Source: an uncultured Tepidimonas sp.
GTDB lineage: Bacteria > Pseudomonadota > Gammaproteobacteria > Burkholderiales > Burkholderiaceae_C
Assembly: GCA_937949455.1 (NCBI GenBank)
Contig: CALEDU010000086.1
Coordinates: 1 to 5,993, forward strand
DNA length: 5,993 bases
Reading direction: 5' to 3'
Shown: positions 1 to 5,622 of the stretch, in pieces
Numbering within the stretch: position 1 is the stretch's first letter
How the letters are laid out: every line of letters begins with the position of its first letter
Notes under the pieces: model-generated
Seen by the model: the letters and a program-made list of their open reading frames with translations, nothing else
Database searches by the model: none
Told to the model about the DNA's origin: nothing
Translations under genes and position numbers: made by a program

Positions 1-1
1 G

Positions 2-1600
2 CAGGACATGCGGCTGGTGGCCACCGATCGCCGCCTGGCGGCCGAATTGCTGCGCGACCCGACCATCGCTTCGCTGCGCAAACCGGACGGTACTCTGGAT
101 GTACAGCGCTATCACGACCTGCTGCGTGCCCAGGGGATGACAGCCGAGCAATTGGAGACCGGCGTGCGCGCCGACCTCGCACGCCGCGCGGTTACCCAGG
201 CGGTGGCTGACAGTGCTTTCATGCCCAAATCCTCGGCCGAATGGGCTGCCCAGGCGTTTTTCGAGCGGCGCGAAGTTGCCCTGGCGTACTTCCGGCCGGC
301 AGATTACCAATCCGGTATCCAAATACTCGACTCCGACCTCCAGGCGTTTTACGAGGAGCATGCGGACGAATTCCGCACGCCCGAGCAGGCGGACATCGAA
401 TATGTGGTCCTGGACCCCCAGGCCGTTGCCGCGCGCATCACCCCCAGCGAAGCCGAACTGCGCGACTACTACCAGCAAAACGTGGCGGATACCTCGCGCG
501 CCGAGCAGCGCCGCGCGTCCCACATCCTGCTGCTGCTGTCGCCCGGCGCCTCTGCCGATGAAAAGGCCCGTGTCCGTGCCGAGGCCGAGCAGATTCTGGC
601 CGAGGTGCGCCGCGATCCTCAGCGGTTTGCCGAACTGGCCCGCACCCGCTCGCAAGACCCGGGTTCGGCTGCCAAGGGCGGCGATCTGGGTTGGTTTGGC
701 CGTGGCGCAATGGTCAAGCCCTTCGAAGATGCGGTCTTTGCGCTGCAAAAGGGGCAGATCTCCGACATCGTGGAAAGTGAGTTTGGTCTGCATATCATCC
801 AACTCACCGATGTGCGCCAGCCCGAGGCCGAGCCGTTCGAGAAGGCGCGCCCCCGCATCGAGGGCGAGGTGCGCCGCCAGCTCGCGCAGCGACGCTTTGC
901 CGAAGACGCCGAGCGCTTCAGCAATCTGGTCTACGAGCAGTCCGACACCCTGGAGCCGGCAGCCCAGGCCCTGGGGCTGACGGTGCACCGCGCAACGGTT
1001 GAGCGCACCGGCCCCGTCGGGGCTGCAGCCGATGCGCTGCTGCGCGAGCCTGCGCTGCTGCGCGCCGTCTTCAACGAAGAGGCCCTGGGCCAGAAGCGCA
1101 ACAGCGCGGCGATCGAATTGGGCGGCAACCGATTGCTGTCCGTGCGGGTGTTGGCACACCGGCCATCCGAGCGGCGGCCGTTCGAGGCCGTGGCCTCTGA
1201 GGTGCGCCAACGGCTGCTCCAGCAACGCGCCCGCGCGGCGGCGGTGCAGGCCGCCCGCGCCGCCCAGGCCCAATGGTCCACCCAGGCCCCGGCCGCATCG
1301 GCACTGCGCACGCCGGTGCTGGTGTCGCGCCAGGACGCCCAGGGCCTGCCACCGGCGGCGGTGCGCGCGGCGATGAGCGCCCGGCTGGAAGGCGACGCCC
1401 CCGCGTGGGTGTTGGTCGATCTGGGCACCGACGGTGCAGCCGTGCTGCGCGTGCGGCGCGGACCGCCGCGCGAGGCCCCCGATGCGGTGCGCCGGCTCAA
1501 CGAACGGCAAGAACTCGCCCGGCTGTGGGGCGAAGGCGAGGCCCAGGCCTACTTGGGGGCCTTGCGCCAGCGTTACAAGGCCGAGATCCTGGTCAAATAA
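2..1600 (+). CDS. ppiD: PpiD/SurA-type periplasmic peptidyl-prolyl cis-trans isomerase (5' partial)
   Basis: Membrane-anchored periplasmic chaperone of the PpiD type, which helps newly exported outer-membrane and periplasmic proteins fold at the Sec translocon. The reading frame is open to the window edge. The first in-frame ATG, at 8, is probably internal, because PpiD proteins normally begin with a cytoplasmic tail, one transmembrane anchor and more SurA_N-like helices (about 100 residues), all absent here. Numbering from that Met, residues 1-100 look like the end of the SurA_N chaperone region (dG-fd--rY--lLraqG). Residues about 165-270 are a parvulin rotamase domain: ASHIL with His172, [10 protein letters not shown] at 224-233 and FGLHIIQL at 259-266. 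Residues 270-530 form the helical C-terminal region with a long Ala/Arg/Gln-rich stretch near 395-425. The parvulin motifs look intact; whether the domain is catalytic cannot be told, since E. coli PpiD has little activity. TAA stop at 1598-1600. SurA is the main alternative, but its double parvulin layout is not seen. Confidence 0.92.
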   Translation, partial: QDMRLVATDRRLAAELLRDPTIASLRKPDGTLDVQRYHDLLRAQGMTAEQLETGVRADLARRAVTQAVADSAFMPKSSAEWAAQAFFERREVALAYFRPADYQSGIQILDSDLQAFYEEHADEFRTPEQADIEYVVLDPQAVAARITPSEAELRDYYQQNVADTSRAEQRRASHILLLLSPGASADEKARVRAEAEQILAEVRRDPQRFAELARTRSQDPGSAAKGGDLGWFGRGAMVKPFEDAVFALQKGQISDIVESEFGLHIIQLTDVRQPEAEPFEKARPRIEGEVRRQLAQRRFAEDAERFSNLVYEQSDTLEPAAQALGLTVHRATVERTGPVGAAADALLREPALLRAVFNEEALGQKRNSAAIELGGNRLLSVRVLAHRPSERRPFEAVASEVRQRLLQQRARAAAVQAARAAQAQWSTQAPAASALRTPVLVSRQDAQGLPPAAVRAAMSARLEGDAPAWVLVDLGTDGAAVLRVRRGPPREAPDAVRRLNERQELARLWGEGEAQAYLGALRQRYKAEILVK

Positions 1601-1628
1601 AGCTGTGGGGCAAACCCTATAACGGCGG

Positions 1629-1634
1629 TATAAT
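1629..1634 (+). promoter_or_regulatory. -10 box of the tRNA-His promoter
   Basis: A perfect TATAAT lies between the ppiD stop codon and the tRNA. Transcription would start around 1641, just before the mature 5' end at 1647. The bases after the box (gacggc) are GC-rich, as in stringently controlled stable-RNA promoters; that control is an inference. No good -35 is present 16-18 bp upstream, where the sequence is G-rich (TGGGGC). A second, weaker TATAAC sits at 1619-1624. Confidence 0.6.
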
Positions 1635-1646
1635 GACGGCTTGTGT

Positions 1647-1723
1647 GGTGGCTGTAGCTCAGTTGGTAGAGTCCCAGATTGTGATTCTGGTTGTCGTGGG
1701 TTCGAGTCCCATCAGCCACCCCA
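1647..1723 (+). tRNA. tRNA-His (anticodon GTG)
   Basis: Complete cloverleaf of 77 nt including encoded CCA. G-1 is at 1647 opposite C73 (1720), the identity element specific to tRNA-His. The acceptor stem is GTGGCTG (1648-1654) with CAGCCAC (1713-1719). The D arm is GCTC/GAGT (1657-1660/1669-1672) with one G-U pair. The anticodon stem is CCAGA/TCTGG (1674-1678/1686-1690) with anticodon GTG at 1681-1683. The T arm is GTGGG/CCCAT with loop TTCGAGT at 1701-1707. CCA is at 1721-1723. The sequence resembles E. coli tRNA-His closely. It stands alone, with its own -10 box before it and its own terminator after it. Confidence 0.98.
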
Positions 1724-1739
1724 AAACCACCTCAAAATC

Positions 1740-1767
1740 CAAGGACCTTCGGGTCCTTGTTTGTTTG
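1740..1767 (+). terminator. Rho-independent terminator of tRNA-His
   Basis: An 8-bp perfect stem, CAAGGACC (1740-1747) with GGTCCTTG (1752-1759), is closed by a TTCG loop in the very stable C(UUCG)G setting. A T-rich run, tttgtttg, follows. It starts 16 nt after the CCA of the tRNA, so it should end the short tRNA transcript and separate it from the nucleotidyltransferase gene. Confidence 0.87.
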
Positions 1768-1770
1768 CAG

Positions 1771-1786
1771 GCAGGGGTATCCCTGC
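1771..1786 (+). repeat. Short perfect hairpin after the tRNA terminator
   Basis: GCAGGG (1771-1776) and CCCTGC (1781-1786) form a 6-bp perfect stem with a GTAT loop. It begins just after the terminator's T-rich tail and lies 42 nt before the nucleotidyltransferase start codon. No T run follows it (ggcttgacg), so it is not an obvious second terminator. It may be part of the nucleotidyltransferase mRNA leader or have no function. Confidence 0.4.
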
Positions 1787-1828
1787 GGCTTGACGCAAAG
1801 CACCCATCCACCTCCCCCCTTATCTGAC

Positions 1829-2932
1829 ATGGCCAAAGGCATGATCCTCGCCGCAGGGCAGGGCACTCGCGTGCGTCCACTGACCAAAGACCTGCCCAAA
1901 CCGATGGTGCCCATCCTGGACAAGCCGGTGATGGAGTACCTGGTGGAGCGCTTGGCTGCACACGGGGTATGCCAAATCATGGTCAACGTGGCGTGGAACC
2001 ACCACAAAATCGAGCAATACTTCCGCGACGGGCGCCGCTGGGGGGTGGAGATCGGCTACTCGTACGAAGGTATTTACGAGCACGGCGACATCCTGCCGCG
2101 CCCGCTGGGCTCGGCCGGCGGCATGAAGCGCATCCAGGACATGAGCGGCTTTTTCGATGAGACCACGATCGTCCTGTGCGGCGATGCGCTGATCGATCTG
2201 GACATCACCGCAGCGCTGGCCGAACATCGCGCCAAGGGGGCGTTGGCCAGCGTGGTGACGCTGCCAGTGCCCCAGGAGCAGGTGAACAACTACGGCATCG
2301 TCGTCGCCGACGGGGACGGACGCGTGGTTTCGTTCCAAGAAAAGCCCCAGCCGGAGCAGGCGCGCTCCAACCTGGCCAGCACCGGCATCTACATCTTCGA
2401 GCCGGCGGTCCTGGACCTGGTGCCGTCGGGGCGGGTGTTCGACATCGGCGCGGAGCTGTTTCCGCTGCTGGTCGAGCGCGGCCTGCCGTTTTATGCGCAG
2501 AGCCGCCCGTTTCACTGGATCGACATCGGGCGGGTGAGCGACTACTGGTCGGTGCTGCAGCGCGTGCTCAGCGGCGAGATCGCCGACCTGCGCATGCCGG
2601 GCACCGAGGTGCGCCCGGGCGTGTGGGTCGGGCTCAACACCCGCATCGACTTCGACCGCGTGCAGATCACCGGCCCGGTGTATCTGGGCTCCAGCGTGCG
2701 GCTGGAGGAGGGCAGCTCGATCGTTGGGCCGGCGTGGATCGGCCACGGCAGCCATCTGCGCGCCGGCTCGCGCGTGGAGCGCAGCGTGCTGTTCGAGTAC
2801 ACGCGCATCGGCGCTGGCATGCTGTTCCAGGACATGATCGTCTCGCCGAGCTACTGCGTCGATCGCCACGGCCGCGCCACCTATGTTGGCGACGACCGCT
2901 GTCCGCTGCGCTGGGGCGACGCGCGCGCCTGA
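1829..2932 (+). CDS. Sugar-1-phosphate nucleotidyltransferase (NDP-sugar pyrophosphorylase)
   Basis: Soluble 367-residue enzyme predicted to join an NTP and a sugar 1-phosphate into an NDP-sugar and pyrophosphate, supplying precursors for envelope or capsule polysaccharide. The N-terminal Rossmann-like transferase domain has the signature LAAGQGTRVRPLT at 7-19 with PKPM at 23-26, a base-contacting GSAGG at 94-98, metal-binding GDA at 118-120, EKP at 171-173 and WIDIG at 230-234. Residues about 260-340 show the hexapeptide-like pattern of a left-handed beta-helix (VWVGLNTRID, YLGSSV, WIGHGS, TRIGAG), as in mannose-1-phosphate guanylyltransferases and GlgC-like proteins. The tail excludes a short MurU-type enzyme. 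Base and sugar specificity cannot be read from sequence. The frame stays open upstream into the tRNA, so the start is placed at ATG 1829, which gives the family's usual N-terminus; Met5 is the alternative. No Shine-Dalgarno sequence is visible in the C-rich leader. TGA stop; the next gene is convergent, 49 bp away. Confidence 0.9.
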   Translation: MAKGMILAAGQGTRVRPLTKDLPKPMVPILDKPVMEYLVERLAAHGVCQIMVNVAWNHHKIEQYFRDGRRWGVEIGYSYEGIYEHGDILPRPLGSAGGMKRIQDMSGFFDETTIVLCGDALIDLDITAALAEHRAKGALASVVTLPVPQEQVNNYGIVVADGDGRVVSFQEKPQPEQARSNLASTGIYIFEPAVLDLVPSGRVFDIGAELFPLLVERGLPFYAQSRPFHWIDIGRVSDYWSVLQRVLSGEIADLRMPGTEVRPGVWVGLNTRIDFDRVQITGPVYLGSSVRLEEGSSIVGPAWIGHGSHLRAGSRVERSVLFEYTRIGAGMLFQDMIVSPSYCVDRHGRATYVGDDRCPLRWGDARA

Positions 2933-2941
2933 GGCCAGTCC

Positions 2942-2957
2942 GCCAGCCAGGGCTGGC
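2942..2957. other. Hairpin between convergent genes, possible weak bidirectional terminator
   Basis: GCCAGC (2942-2947) and GCTGGC (2952-2957) pair with a CAGG loop in the 49-bp gap between the nucleotidyltransferase and the symporter stop codons. A self-complementary CCGGCCGG follows at 2958-2965. Neither strand has a T run afterwards, so it does not meet the intrinsic terminator model. The position between convergent genes is the only further support. Confidence 0.3.
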
Positions 2958-2981
2958 CCGGCCGGTTGGGGGTGCGCTGCG

Positions 2982-4370
2982 TCAGTCCCCAGAGGTTTGG
3001 GCGCGTGTGGGTGCCAGCCACGCCAGCGTCAGCGTCACCGCGGTGGAGGCAATCAGCGCGCCGGCAAACGGCGCCAGCGTCGGTACGTTGGCCGGGAAGG
3101 TGGCGGCGACCAGTCCCTGCCATAGGTTACCCGCAGCCCAGGCATCGGGCAGCACCGCGCCGACCAGTCCGGCGGCCATGCCTAACAGCGCCGCGTGGCG
3201 CGGCGTGCGCCGCCACAGTCCCAGCAGCAGCGGTACGGCTGCGGTGGCGCACAGCAAGTCGGCCACCAGGAACAGCCGCAGCACCGACAGGCCTTGCCAG
3301 GCTATGGCGATCACCGGCACCATCAGCAGCACGGTGACCCAGCGGGCACTAGCCAGCGACGCTTGGCGGTGCTGCGTCACCAGCAGGGCGGCGATGCCGC
3401 TTTGCAGCGTATCCACCGACGACGCCACCAGGGCCACCGCCAGCACCAGAACCGGCGCGACGACCCAGCCCGGCGCATGCTGCACCAGCGCAAAGAAGGG
3501 CACCGGTGGCGTCCCCAGCGGCAGGCCCTGCCGGGCCGCCAGCATCCCCAGCCCCCCCACCAGCGCGATGGCGGCGGCGGTCGTCACGGCACCGAGCCAG
3601 GCCCCCCGGTGCAGTGCGCGCTCGCTGTGGGCCGCCCAGATGCGCTGCCAGTAGCCCTGGTGGAACAGGTTGGCCGCCGTGACGGCAATGACCAGGGTGA
3701 GCGCCACGGACAGGCCCACGGGCAGCGGGGCCGCGGCCGGTGCCGATGGTGCAGCCGCCGTCGGTGCCGGCGCATGGGCGACCACCGCGCCCACCCAGGC
3801 CAGCAGCACCAGCAGCAACCACGCCTGCCAGCGGTCGGTGGCCAGACTGGCGCGCAGCCCGCCCCAGGCGGTGTAGATCAGCGTGACGGCCGCCACCGCC
3901 AGCACAGCCCAGCGCCCGTCCTGCCCTGTCAGCAGCGCCACGATGCCGCCGATGGCGGTCAGCTCCGCCGCCAGAAAACACAGCATGTACAGCAGCGACA
4001 GCAGCAGCACCCAGCCGCGCACCGCCCCCCCGAATCGCTCGCCAGCATACTCGGTCAGGCTTCGCCCGGCGGGCATACGACGCCGAATGGCGGGGCCACA
4101 CCACGCCAGCACCAAGAAGGGCAGCGCCGCCCCGATGGCATAGCCGGCCAGCGCCACCGGGCCGACAAAGGCACCGATCTCAGGCGGCACGAACAGGATC
4201 CATGCGCCCAGCCCCGAGGCCAGAAAAGACAGGCCCAAGGTGGTCGCGGACTGCGAGCCACGGGCGGTCAGGTATTCGTCGAGGGTGGTGTCCGCCGTGC
4301 GGGCCCGCAGACCCACCCACAAAAAGACGAGCAAAACCCCAGCCACCGCAGCGATCGGCAACGCATTCAT
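2982..4370 (-). CDS. Sodium:solute symporter (SSS) family transporter, predicted thiamine or thiamine-precursor uptake
   Basis: Inner-membrane protein of 462 residues with about 12-13 hydrophobic segments, expected to couple substrate uptake to the Na+ gradient. SSS features include a first core helix at about 45-70 (SFLASGLGAWILF), YTAWGGLRASLATDRWQ at 166-182, WQRIWAAHSER at 241-251, and SSVDTLQSG at 317-325, where Ser317/Ser318 match the Na2-site serines of LeuT-fold symporters. Residues 198-217 are an Ala/Pro-rich linker. Length is near the low end for PutP/PanF relatives. The family does not reveal the substrate. The TPP riboswitch directly before the start codon does: SSS proteins under TPP control are known as candidate thiamine or HMP (hydroxymethylpyrimidine) transporters. 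The gene may correspond to the predicted thiV type, but I do not assign the symbol. ATG at 4370-4368 has a Shine-Dalgarno sequence 9 nt upstream. Stop TGA at 2984-2982. The oxidoreductase gene lies upstream on the same strand, 143 nt away. Confidence 0.9.
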   Translation of the reverse strand: MNALPIAAVAGVLLVFLWVGLRARTADTTLDEYLTARGSQSATTLGLSFLASGLGAWILFVPPEIGAFVGPVALAGYAIGAALPFLVLAWCGPAIRRRMPAGRSLTEYAGERFGGAVRGWVLLLSLLYMLCFLAAELTAIGGIVALLTGQDGRWAVLAVAAVTLIYTAWGGLRASLATDRWQAWLLLVLLAWVGAVVAHAPAPTAAAPSAPAAAPLPVGLSVALTLVIAVTAANLFHQGYWQRIWAAHSERALHRGAWLGAVTTAAAIALVGGLGMLAARQGLPLGTPPVPFFALVQHAPGWVVAPVLVLAVALVASSVDTLQSGIAALLVTQHRQASLASARWVTVLLMVPVIAIAWQGLSVLRLFLVADLLCATAAVPLLLGLWRRTPRHAALLGMAAGLVGAVLPDAWAAGNLWQGLVAATFPANVPTLAPFAGALIASTAVTLTLAWLAPTRAQTSGD

Positions 4371-4496
4371 GTCGCACTTCCTCCGCCGGTACGAACCGGA
4401 TCAGGTTCCAGGGTCTGGTCGTCGGCCCCCATGGCCCGCGTCCCACTCTCAGCCCGTTGCGCGCCGGTTGCGGCGGCTCAGGGCTCCCCTGGCGAC
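4371..4496 (-). ncRNA. TPP riboswitch (THI element)
   Basis: On the minus strand the conserved TPP aptamer elements occur in order. P1 5' strand GTCGC is at 4496-4492. GGGGAGCCC at 4489-4481 starts P2. GGGCTGAGAG at 4455-4446 holds the 3' side of P2 and the CUGAGA pyrimidine-binding motif. ACCTGATC at 4406-4399 and the P5 hairpin CCGG-TTCGTA-CCGG at 4399-4386 follow, then GCGGAGGAAG at 4386-4377. P1 closes with GCGAC at 4375-4371, exactly complementary to GTCGC. P2 carries an extra hairpin, CGCCG-CAAC-CGGCG (4475-4462). P3 (GGG 4444-4442 with CCC 4413-4411) holds an insertion of about 28 nt. It senses thiamine pyrophosphate and should repress the symporter when TPP is plentiful. No terminator hairpin with a T run follows, so control is probably translational. 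Confidence 0.94.
4377..4384 (-). promoter_or_regulatory. Shine-Dalgarno sequence of the symporter, inside the TPP aptamer
   Basis: GGAGGAAG at 4384-4377 on the minus strand is part of the aptamer's conserved 3' segment. It also serves as the ribosome binding site, with 9 nt between GGAGG and ATG. The P1 3' strand fills the five bases just before ATG. TPP binding should therefore hide this site directly. Confidence 0.85.
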
Positions 4497-4510
4497 GTTT
4501 CAAAGCTGCG

Positions 4511-4516
4511 ATTCTA
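4511..4516 (-). promoter_or_regulatory. Possible -10 box for the riboswitch-symporter transcript
   Basis: TAGAAT on the minus strand (4516-4511) includes the TAG stop codon of the oxidoreductase gene. A start about 7 nt downstream, near 4504, would fall just before the 5' strand of riboswitch P1 (4496), which is well placed. There is no convincing -35 at 16-18 bp (AGGTGG-like), so read-through from the oxidoreductase gene remains an equal alternative. Confidence 0.4.
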
Positions 4517-5506
4517 GTGCGCGTTGCGCAACACCACCTTGCCCATCACCCGGCGCGATGCCATCAGCGCGTAGGCGTGGGGCAACTGTTCCATGGGCAG
4601 CACGCGGTCGATCACAGGCTTGATGTGGCCCTGCAGATACCACTGCGCCAGCGTCTGTAGCATCGCGGCGTTGGCTTGGGGCTCGCGGCGGGCAAAGTCA
4701 CCCCAGAATACACCGACCAGCGACGCGCCCTTGAGCAGCGGCAGGTTCAGCGGCAGTTGCGGAATGGGGCCCGCCGCGAAGCCGACCACCAGGTAGCGGC
4801 CGCGCCAGGCGATCGAGCGGAAGGCGGGCTCGGCCAGCTCGCCCCCCACCGGGTCGTAGATCACATCCGGCCCCTGGCCTGCGCTCAGCCGCTTGATCTC
4901 GTCGCGAAAGCTCCCGCCGGCCGTGTGCACCGAGTAATCCAGCGTCGCATCGGCCCCCAGGCGCTGGGCCAGGGCGCATTTTTCGGCGCTGGAGGCGGCG
5001 GCGATGACCCGAGCGCCCCAGTGTTTGGCGATCTGGATGGCCGCGGTGCCCACGCCCCCCGCTGCACCGAGCACCAGCACCGTCTCGCCCGGCTGCAACG
5101 CTGCGCGGTCGATCAAGGCGTGGTAGGACGTGGCATAAGTCATGATGAACGCCGCGGCGTCCTCCAGGACAAATGCCGGGGGCAGCGGTATACAGCGTTG
5201 TGCCGGTGCCAGAGTATGGGTGCCAAAGCCCCCTGTCCCGTTCAGGCAGGCGATGGGCTGACCCGGTTGCAGGTGCGTCACACCCGGGCCGACAGCCCGC
5301 ACGATGCCAGCGTATTCCGACCCCGGCACGAAAGGCAGCGGGGGTTTGAACTGGTACTTGTTCTGAACGATCAGCAGATCGGGGAAATTGAGGCTCGCGG
5401 CTGCGATCTCAACCAACACCTCACCCGGGCCGGGGGTCGGGGTGGGCAGTTCCTTCCATTTCAGGGCGTCGACGCCCACGGGGTTTTCGCACAGCCAGGC
5501 TTGCAT
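4514..5506 (-). CDS. NADPH:quinone oxidoreductase, zinc-independent MDR family
   Basis: Cytosolic 330-residue medium-chain dehydrogenase/reductase of the quinone oxidoreductase group, predicted to reduce quinones or other electrophilic carbonyls with NADPH. The N-terminal GroES-like domain spans about 1-125 ([19 protein letters not shown] at 26-43, FVPGSEYAG at 59-67). The Rossmann domain follows, with AAGGVG at 148-153, the ASSAEK loop at 171-176 that fits NADPH binding, and YDPVGG at 217-222. The C-terminal part ends with MGKVVL at 321-326. The cysteine cluster of the structural zinc site and the catalytic zinc ligands of alcohol dehydrogenases are absent, as expected for this group. Length is normal. 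ATG at 5506-5504 has AAGGAGA 7-8 nt upstream. It is divergent from surE across 116 bp and precedes the riboswitch-symporter unit on the same strand, possibly sharing read-through. The physiological substrate is unknown; a thiamine link is not supported by the protein. Confidence 0.95.
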   Translation of the reverse strand: MQAWLCENPVGVDALKWKELPTPTPGPGEVLVEIAAASLNFPDLLIVQNKYQFKPPLPFVPGSEYAGIVRAVGPGVTHLQPGQPIACLNGTGGFGTHTLAPAQRCIPLPPAFVLEDAAAFIMTYATSYHALIDRAALQPGETVLVLGAAGGVGTAAIQIAKHWGARVIAAASSAEKCALAQRLGADATLDYSVHTAGGSFRDEIKRLSAGQGPDVIYDPVGGELAEPAFRSIAWRGRYLVVGFAAGPIPQLPLNLPLLKGASLVGVFWGDFARREPQANAAMLQTLAQWYLQGHIKPVIDRVLPMEQLPHAYALMASRRVMGKVVLRNAH

Positions 5507-5512
5507 CTGGTG

Positions 5513-5519
5513 TCTCCTT
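5513..5519 (-). promoter_or_regulatory. Shine-Dalgarno sequence of the quinone oxidoreductase gene
   Basis: AAGGAGA (5519-5513, minus strand) ends 6 nt before ATG at 5506. It is a strong site that fixes this start codon and contrasts with the absence of such a site before the divergent surE. Confidence 0.85.
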
Positions 5520-5553
5520 GGTTGGGTGTGGGGTTTGTGCGGGCAGCCTCGGC

Positions 5554-5559
5554 ATCATA
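5554..5559 (-). promoter_or_regulatory. Possible -10 box for the quinone oxidoreductase gene
   Basis: TATGAT on the minus strand (5559-5554), a one-base variant of TATAAT, would give a start near 5547 and a leader of about 40 nt. The nearest -35-like sequence, GTGACA (5587-5582), is 22 bp away, too far for normal sigma-70 spacing. The match is therefore weak and rests on the -10 and its position. Confidence 0.35.
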
Positions 5560-5569
5560 GGGGGAGATC

Positions 5570-5607
5570 GCGGCCCAGGGTTGTCACCCGCGTTGCGGAC
5601 GGGCCGC
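5570..5607. repeat. Inverted repeat in the divergent oxidoreductase-surE promoter region
   Basis: GCGGCCC (5570-5576) and GGGCCGC (5601-5607) are perfect inverted copies whose starts are 31 bp apart, about three helical turns. An inner inverted repeat, GGGT-TGTC-ACCC (5578-5589), lies off-centre between them. The repeat sits between the two candidate -10 boxes and covers the region where a surE -35 would be. It could be an operator or a chance match in GC-rich DNA. Confidence 0.4.
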
Positions 5608-5608
5608 C

Positions 5609-5614
5609 TACAAT
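5609..5614 (+). promoter_or_regulatory. Possible -10 box of surE
   Basis: TACAAT differs from TATAAT by one base and ends 8 nt before the surE ATG. The predicted start near 5621 leaves almost no leader. No -35 is found at normal spacing; TTGTCA at 5581-5586 is 22 bp upstream. Confidence 0.45.
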
Positions 5615-5622
5615 CCTTCAGT

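Noticed and set aside
8..10. ATG at position 8 as the true start of ppiD
   Set aside because: The frame is open upstream, no ribosome site is visible in the few bases before it, and the expected membrane anchor and first SurA_N helices would be missing.
1647..1723. tRNA-His as a phage or island integration site
   Set aside because: No integrase and no visible repeat of the tRNA 3' end occur in the window, and flanking genes have the same base composition.
1691..1828. Upstream extension of the nucleotidyltransferase frame into the tRNA gene
   Set aside because: It would translate tRNA-His and its terminator. The family N-terminus begins at ATG 1829, and the residues before it show no family signature.
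1820..2869. 349-codon open frame on the minus strand opposite the nucleotidyltransferase
   Set aside because: It is the antisense frame of a motif-complete enzyme gene. It is His/Ala/Arg-rich with no recognisable domain.
2176..3654. 492-codon open frame on the plus strand
   Set aside because: It overlaps the nucleotidyltransferase and runs antisense through the symporter. The product is Arg/Ala/Gly-rich low-complexity sequence with no motif, typical of shadow frames in GC-rich DNA.
3195..4517. 440-codon open frame on the plus strand opposite the symporter and riboswitch
   Set aside because: The product is rich in Arg, Gln, His and Gly without domain motifs, and the opposite strand has a clear membrane transporter and a conserved RNA element.
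5581..5586. TTGTCA as the -35 box of surE (and its reverse GTGACA for the oxidoreductase)
   Set aside because: Spacing to either -10 candidate is 22 bp, outside the 15-19 bp range of sigma-70 promoters.
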